A stretch of DNA of 17,075 nt. Source: Calditrichaceae bacterium. Its GTDB lineage: Bacteria; Calditrichota; Calditrichia; Calditrichales; Calditrichaceae. Positions 14,197-17,075 of this stretch are shown here, in pieces. Position numbers and translations under genes: made by a program. The notes under the pieces are model-generated. The model was not told where the DNA came from and did no database searches. It saw only the letters and a list, made by a program, of their open reading frames with translations. Numbering within the stretch: position 1 is the stretch's first letter; each line of letters begins with the position of its first letter. The stretch is taken from positions 1 through 17,075 of the forward strand of contig JANTFQ010000015.1 in the NCBI GenBank assembly GCA_024763405.1, given 5' to 3'.

Positions 14197-16308
14197 ATGA
14201 ACGCCCAATCTCAATCCAATATCGCGGCTTCCTTTCCTGTAAATAATTTTCTAATCGATTTAGAAGAATACCGGCATTTATCAAAATCTCAAATTTCTAT
14301 TTTAGTGCAAAACCAAAATCATGCGGCCGATTGGCAGAATGTTTTAGTTAAAGAGCCTATTGATTTAAATTGCATCCGTAATACGGTCTTTTGGGGAACC
14401 GTCTATCTCGGAAATCTCGAGCCTGGTTTTTTAGATGACAAAGGCATTCCCTCTCCCGTCGGCATTTACGATTCTACCATCATTTCCTGTGCCATCGGCG
14501 GCAACGTTTCCATCCGCTCGGTCAGGTTGCTGGCGAATTACCGGATAGAAGATAATTGTATTCTGTTCAATATTGATGAATTGAGCGCTTCGGACACGAC
14601 AACTTTTGGTAATGGTTTTTTACGCCCGGGTCAGAACGAATCGGATCGTTTGTGGATTGAAGCGTCCAACGAGAACGGCGGAAGAAGTATTTTACCATTT
14701 GCCGGGATGCTTCCGGCCGACGCGTATCTTTGGTCCAAATATCCGCACGATGAAAAATTTATTCATAAACTAACGGAAATGACAGATGCGCTAAGCAGCA
14801 AGCAACCCTATTCCTGTGCCTCCATCGGAAAAAACTCGGTTCTACGCAATGCCGGGAGCATTCAGAATACAATCTGCGGCGAAAGCTGTACGATTGAAGG
14901 AACTTTGCGCCTGAATAATGTTACCATTCAATCCAGCGGAGCAGAACCAACTTATATAGGTGCGGGCGTAAATCTGAAAAACGGCATTATCGGCTTTCAG
15001 AATAAAATAGATTCTAATGTCATTGCCGAAAATTTTCTTACCGGACGCAACGTCAAACTACAATACGGTGTCCGCTTTCTAAATACAGTTTTAGGCCCCA
15101 ATTCCACAATATCCTGTTGTGAAGTTTTAAGTAATTTAATCTTTCCCTTTCACGAGCAGCACCATAACAACTCCTTCTTAATTGCCTGTACGGTCATGGG
15201 ACAATCAAATATTGCCGCCGGAGCAACCATCGGTTCCAATCATAATTCCCGGGCGGCAGATGGTGAAATACTGGCAGAGCGTGGATTTTGGCCGGGTTTA
15301 AACAGTACCTTTAAACACAATTCAAAATTTGCGGCTTTTACGCTGATTGCCAAAGGAAACTACAATGCCGAACTTAACATCACCCTGCCCTTTTCTCTGA
15401 TAAGCCCGGCACAAAATGCGGCCAATGTTCAGGTTTTTCCAGCTTTCTGGTTTAAATATAATATGTATGCCCTGGCCCGTAACACCTGGAAGTTTAAAAA
15501 ACGGGATAAACGGATTGTTAAACAGCAGTTTATAGAAACCGATTATCTTGCCCCGGACACGGCAGAAGAAATGGTGGCCGGTATTTCACTTTTAAAAAAC
15601 GCCCTCGAAGAAGCGTTGCAGCGCAAGCTTACCCTTGGTGAAATTGTGCAGAATTATGCGGCAATCGACAAACAGGTAAATCTAAAATTAAACGGACTCA
15701 TTAATAAGGGGAAAGCCGAAATCATTAAACCGGCGCAGGGCATTTATTTATACCGAATGATGTTACTTTTTTACGGAGGCCGGGAATTACTGCGTATACT
15801 TCGATCCGATAAAATGAGCGCAATTTCCGCTGTACAGACAGCTTTTCGGGAAGTCCCCCGTGCATGGATAAATCTCGGTGGAATGATTGTCCCGAAGCAG
15901 AGCGTTGAGCAGCTCATTAAAAAGGTAACAGAAACGGAATATTCATGGGAAAAGCTGCACCGGGAATATGCCGGAATAGAAGCCGCATATGCAGAAGTAA
16001 AAAGCGGGCATGCCTTATTTACCCTGATGAACCTGTTAAAAATATCTGTAGAAAATATTACGATGGACGATATTAAATCCATTTTAAATGAATTTTCGAC
16101 CATAACAGAACAATTGCTGAGTTGGGCGTTTGCATCCCGCCAAAAAGATTATAGCGGTGATTTCCGGACAATGAACTACGAAAATGCACAGGAAATGGAA
16201 GCGGTCCTTGGTAAAATTGAAGATAATCCATTTTTGATCGAGTATGAAAGAGAAATGAGAAAATACCGGCAGGACGCAATTAATATAGCAGGCAATCCCG
16301 GTAAATAA
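14197..16308 (+). CDS. DUF4954 family protein with left-handed beta-helix-like repeats
   Basis: A 703-residue protein that I recognise as DUF4954, a family of unknown function seen mostly in Bacteroidota and related phyla. The N-terminal half, about 55-400, has hexapeptide-like turns typical of a left-handed beta-helix, as in acyl- and nucleotidyl-sugar transferases. Examples are STIISCAIGGNVSIRSV (93-109), SIGKNSVLRNAG (200-211), TIEGTLRLNNVTI (222-234) and TYIGAGVNLKNGIIG (242-256). A conserved-looking NTWKFKKRDKR stretch (419-429) precedes a mostly helical C-terminal half (445-690) with no motif I know. No signal peptide or membrane helix is evident, so it is probably cytosolic. The ATG has GAGG six bases upstream. 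The LOG gene follows after 15 bases, so the two are probably co-transcribed. By fold it might bind or modify a sugar nucleotide, but no catalytic residue can be named. Confidence 0.88.
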   Translation: MNAQSQSNIAASFPVNNFLIDLEEYRHLSKSQISILVQNQNHAADWQNVLVKEPIDLNCIRNTVFWGTVYLGNLEPGFLDDKGIPSPVGIYDSTIISCAIGGNVSIRSVRLLANYRIEDNCILFNIDELSASDTTTFGNGFLRPGQNESDRLWIEASNENGGRSILPFAGMLPADAYLWSKYPHDEKFIHKLTEMTDALSSKQPYSCASIGKNSVLRNAGSIQNTICGESCTIEGTLRLNNVTIQSSGAEPTYIGAGVNLKNGIIGFQNKIDSNVIAENFLTGRNVKLQYGVRFLNTVLGPNSTISCCEVLSNLIFPFHEQHHNNSFLIACTVMGQSNIAAGATIGSNHNSRAADGEILAERGFWPGLNSTFKHNSKFAAFTLIAKGNYNAELNITLPFSLISPAQNAANVQVFPAFWFKYNMYALARNTWKFKKRDKRIVKQQFIETDYLAPDTAEEMVAGISLLKNALEEALQRKLTLGEIVQNYAAIDKQVNLKLNGLINKGKAEIIKPAQGIYLYRMMLLFYGGRELLRILRSDKMSAISAVQTAFREVPRAWINLGGMIVPKQSVEQLIKKVTETEYSWEKLHREYAGIEAAYAEVKSGHALFTLMNLLKISVENITMDDIKSILNEFSTITEQLLSWAFASRQKDYSGDFRTMNYENAQEMEAVLGKIEDNPFLIEYEREMRKYRQDAINIAGNPGK

Positions 16309-16323
16309 TTCAGTGGAGCAAAA

Positions 16324-17075
16324 ATGGCAAAATCACATTATCCCTTAAAAGCATATAAAAATCCGGAATTTATGAATAGTTCCGAGGCGCGTCCTATCCG
16401 CATCCTTTCGGAGTATATCGAACCCAATAACCGTTTTAACGAGAGCGGAATTGATTCTACGGTTGTCTTTTTTGGGTCCGCCCGTTTAAAGCCAAAAGAA
16501 TTTGCCAAAAAAGAAATTTTTAAAGCGGCTGAGTTGTATGAAAAAAATCCGACTCCGGAAAATGAAAAAAAACTATCTGCCGCCCGTCTGCAGCTGCGTT
16601 TATCCAAATATTACGAGGATGCGACCGAACTAGCGCAGTTAATTACAGAATGGGCGATGGACAAGAAGAGCGGAAAACAATGCTGTTACGTTTGTTCGGG
16701 CGGCGGCCCGGGAATTATGGAAGCGGCTAACAAGGGCGCCCATCAGGCAGGGGGAAAATCCATCGGTTTAAATATTTCACTCCCGCATGAACAAAAACCA
16801 AATCCCTATATTTCAGAAGAGTTTTCATTTGATTTTCATTATTTCTTTATGCGTAAATATTGGTTTGTGTACAAGGCGAAAGCATTGATCGTTTTCCCCG
16901 GTGGGTTCGGTACTTTTGATGAGATGATGGAAGTGTTAACCCTGATTCAGACTAAAAAAATCGAACGCAAGCTGCCGATTATTATTTTTGGACAGGATTA
17001 CTGGCGGGAAATTATTGATTTGGAAGCGATGGTGCGCTGGGGAACGATAGCCGCGGAAGATTTGGATTTATTTAC
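16324..17075 (+). CDS. LOG-family nucleotide-binding protein (lysine decarboxylase-like fold), C-terminus beyond the window
   Basis: The first 250 codons of a Rossmann-fold protein cut by the right edge. The two LOG signatures are present: SGGGPGIMEAAN at 125-136 and PGGFGTFDE at 192-200. Family members such as plant LOG and bacterial relatives cleave nucleoside 5'-monophosphates to free base and ribose 5-phosphate; in plants this activates cytokinins. Others may cleave different nucleotides. Despite the common lysine decarboxylase label, the family does not decarboxylate lysine. The N-terminal region (about 1-115) before the first motif is longer than in short LOGs and contains a charged helical insertion (61-98), as in the larger subgroup. 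GGAG precedes the ATG. It lies 15 bases after DUF4954 in the same direction. Confidence 0.93.
   Translation, partial: MAKSHYPLKAYKNPEFMNSSEARPIRILSEYIEPNNRFNESGIDSTVVFFGSARLKPKEFAKKEIFKAAELYEKNPTPENEKKLSAARLQLRLSKYYEDATELAQLITEWAMDKKSGKQCCYVCSGGGPGIMEAANKGAHQAGGKSIGLNISLPHEQKPNPYISEEFSFDFHYFFMRKYWFVYKAKALIVFPGGFGTFDEMMEVLTLIQTKKIERKLPIIIFGQDYWREIIDLEAMVRWGTIAAEDLDLF

Noticed and set aside
16338..16607. An 89-codon minus-strand open frame within the LOG gene
   Set aside because: Antisense shadow of the LOG coding sequence, whose plus-strand translation carries clear family motifs.
1..17075. CRISPR arrays, prophage, toxin-antitoxin or defence systems, tRNA or rRNA genes
   Set aside because: I looked for direct repeats with regular spacers, integrase or transposase motifs and tRNA-like cloverleaves and found none; apart from the intergenic element the region is housekeeping in character.

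Overview
The window reads as ordinary chromosome from a moderately AT-rich, Gram-negative-type bacterium. Clear Shine-Dalgarno sequences (AAGGA, GGAG, AGGAGG) stand before most genes. There are GTG and TTG starts, an AsmA/TamB-like envelope protein, YajC, queuosine-type Tgt, RNase Y and a DUF4954 protein. This mix suggests a member of the FCB superphylum outside core Bacteroidota, with Calditrichota as my best guess. That placement is inference from gene content only.

From 1 to 13658 every recognised gene is on the minus strand, so transcription runs from high to low coordinates. In transcription order: (i) a ROK-family regulator (12420-13658); (ii) tgt-yajC-fmt-rpsU (12317 down to 9611), a translation/secretion cluster closed by a strong hairpin terminator at 9555-9586; (iii) a single-gene response regulator with an HD-GYP domain (8482-9483); (iv) a single-gene 2[4Fe-4S] ferredoxin (8087-8290) with a terminator at 8017-8051; (v) a compact run of RNase Y, peptide deformylase, leucyl aminopeptidase and a large membrane iron-sulfur protein of the EMO/HdrD type (7905 down to 2227), closed by a terminator at 2159-2202; (vi) a long AsmA/TamB-like protein that runs off the left edge (1-1984).

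The right end is transcribed from the plus strand: a DUF4954 protein with a left-handed beta-helix-like N-terminal half (14197-16308), followed 15 nt later by a LOG-family nucleotide-binding protein cut by the right edge.

The divergent gap between the ROK gene and DUF4954 (13659-14196) has no believable gene. Most of it is a MITE-like element of about 344 bp. Imperfect terminal inverted repeats (13794-13810 and 14121-14137) flank a long palindrome built from four collinear inverted blocks. An extended -10 promoter lies just outside its left end, pointing toward DUF4954, so the element probably lies in that gene's leader. This region, the zinc-motif-less ROK protein and the uncharacterised DUF4954-LOG pair are the least ordinary parts of the window. 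I see no CRISPR array, defence island, phage, rRNA or tRNA.
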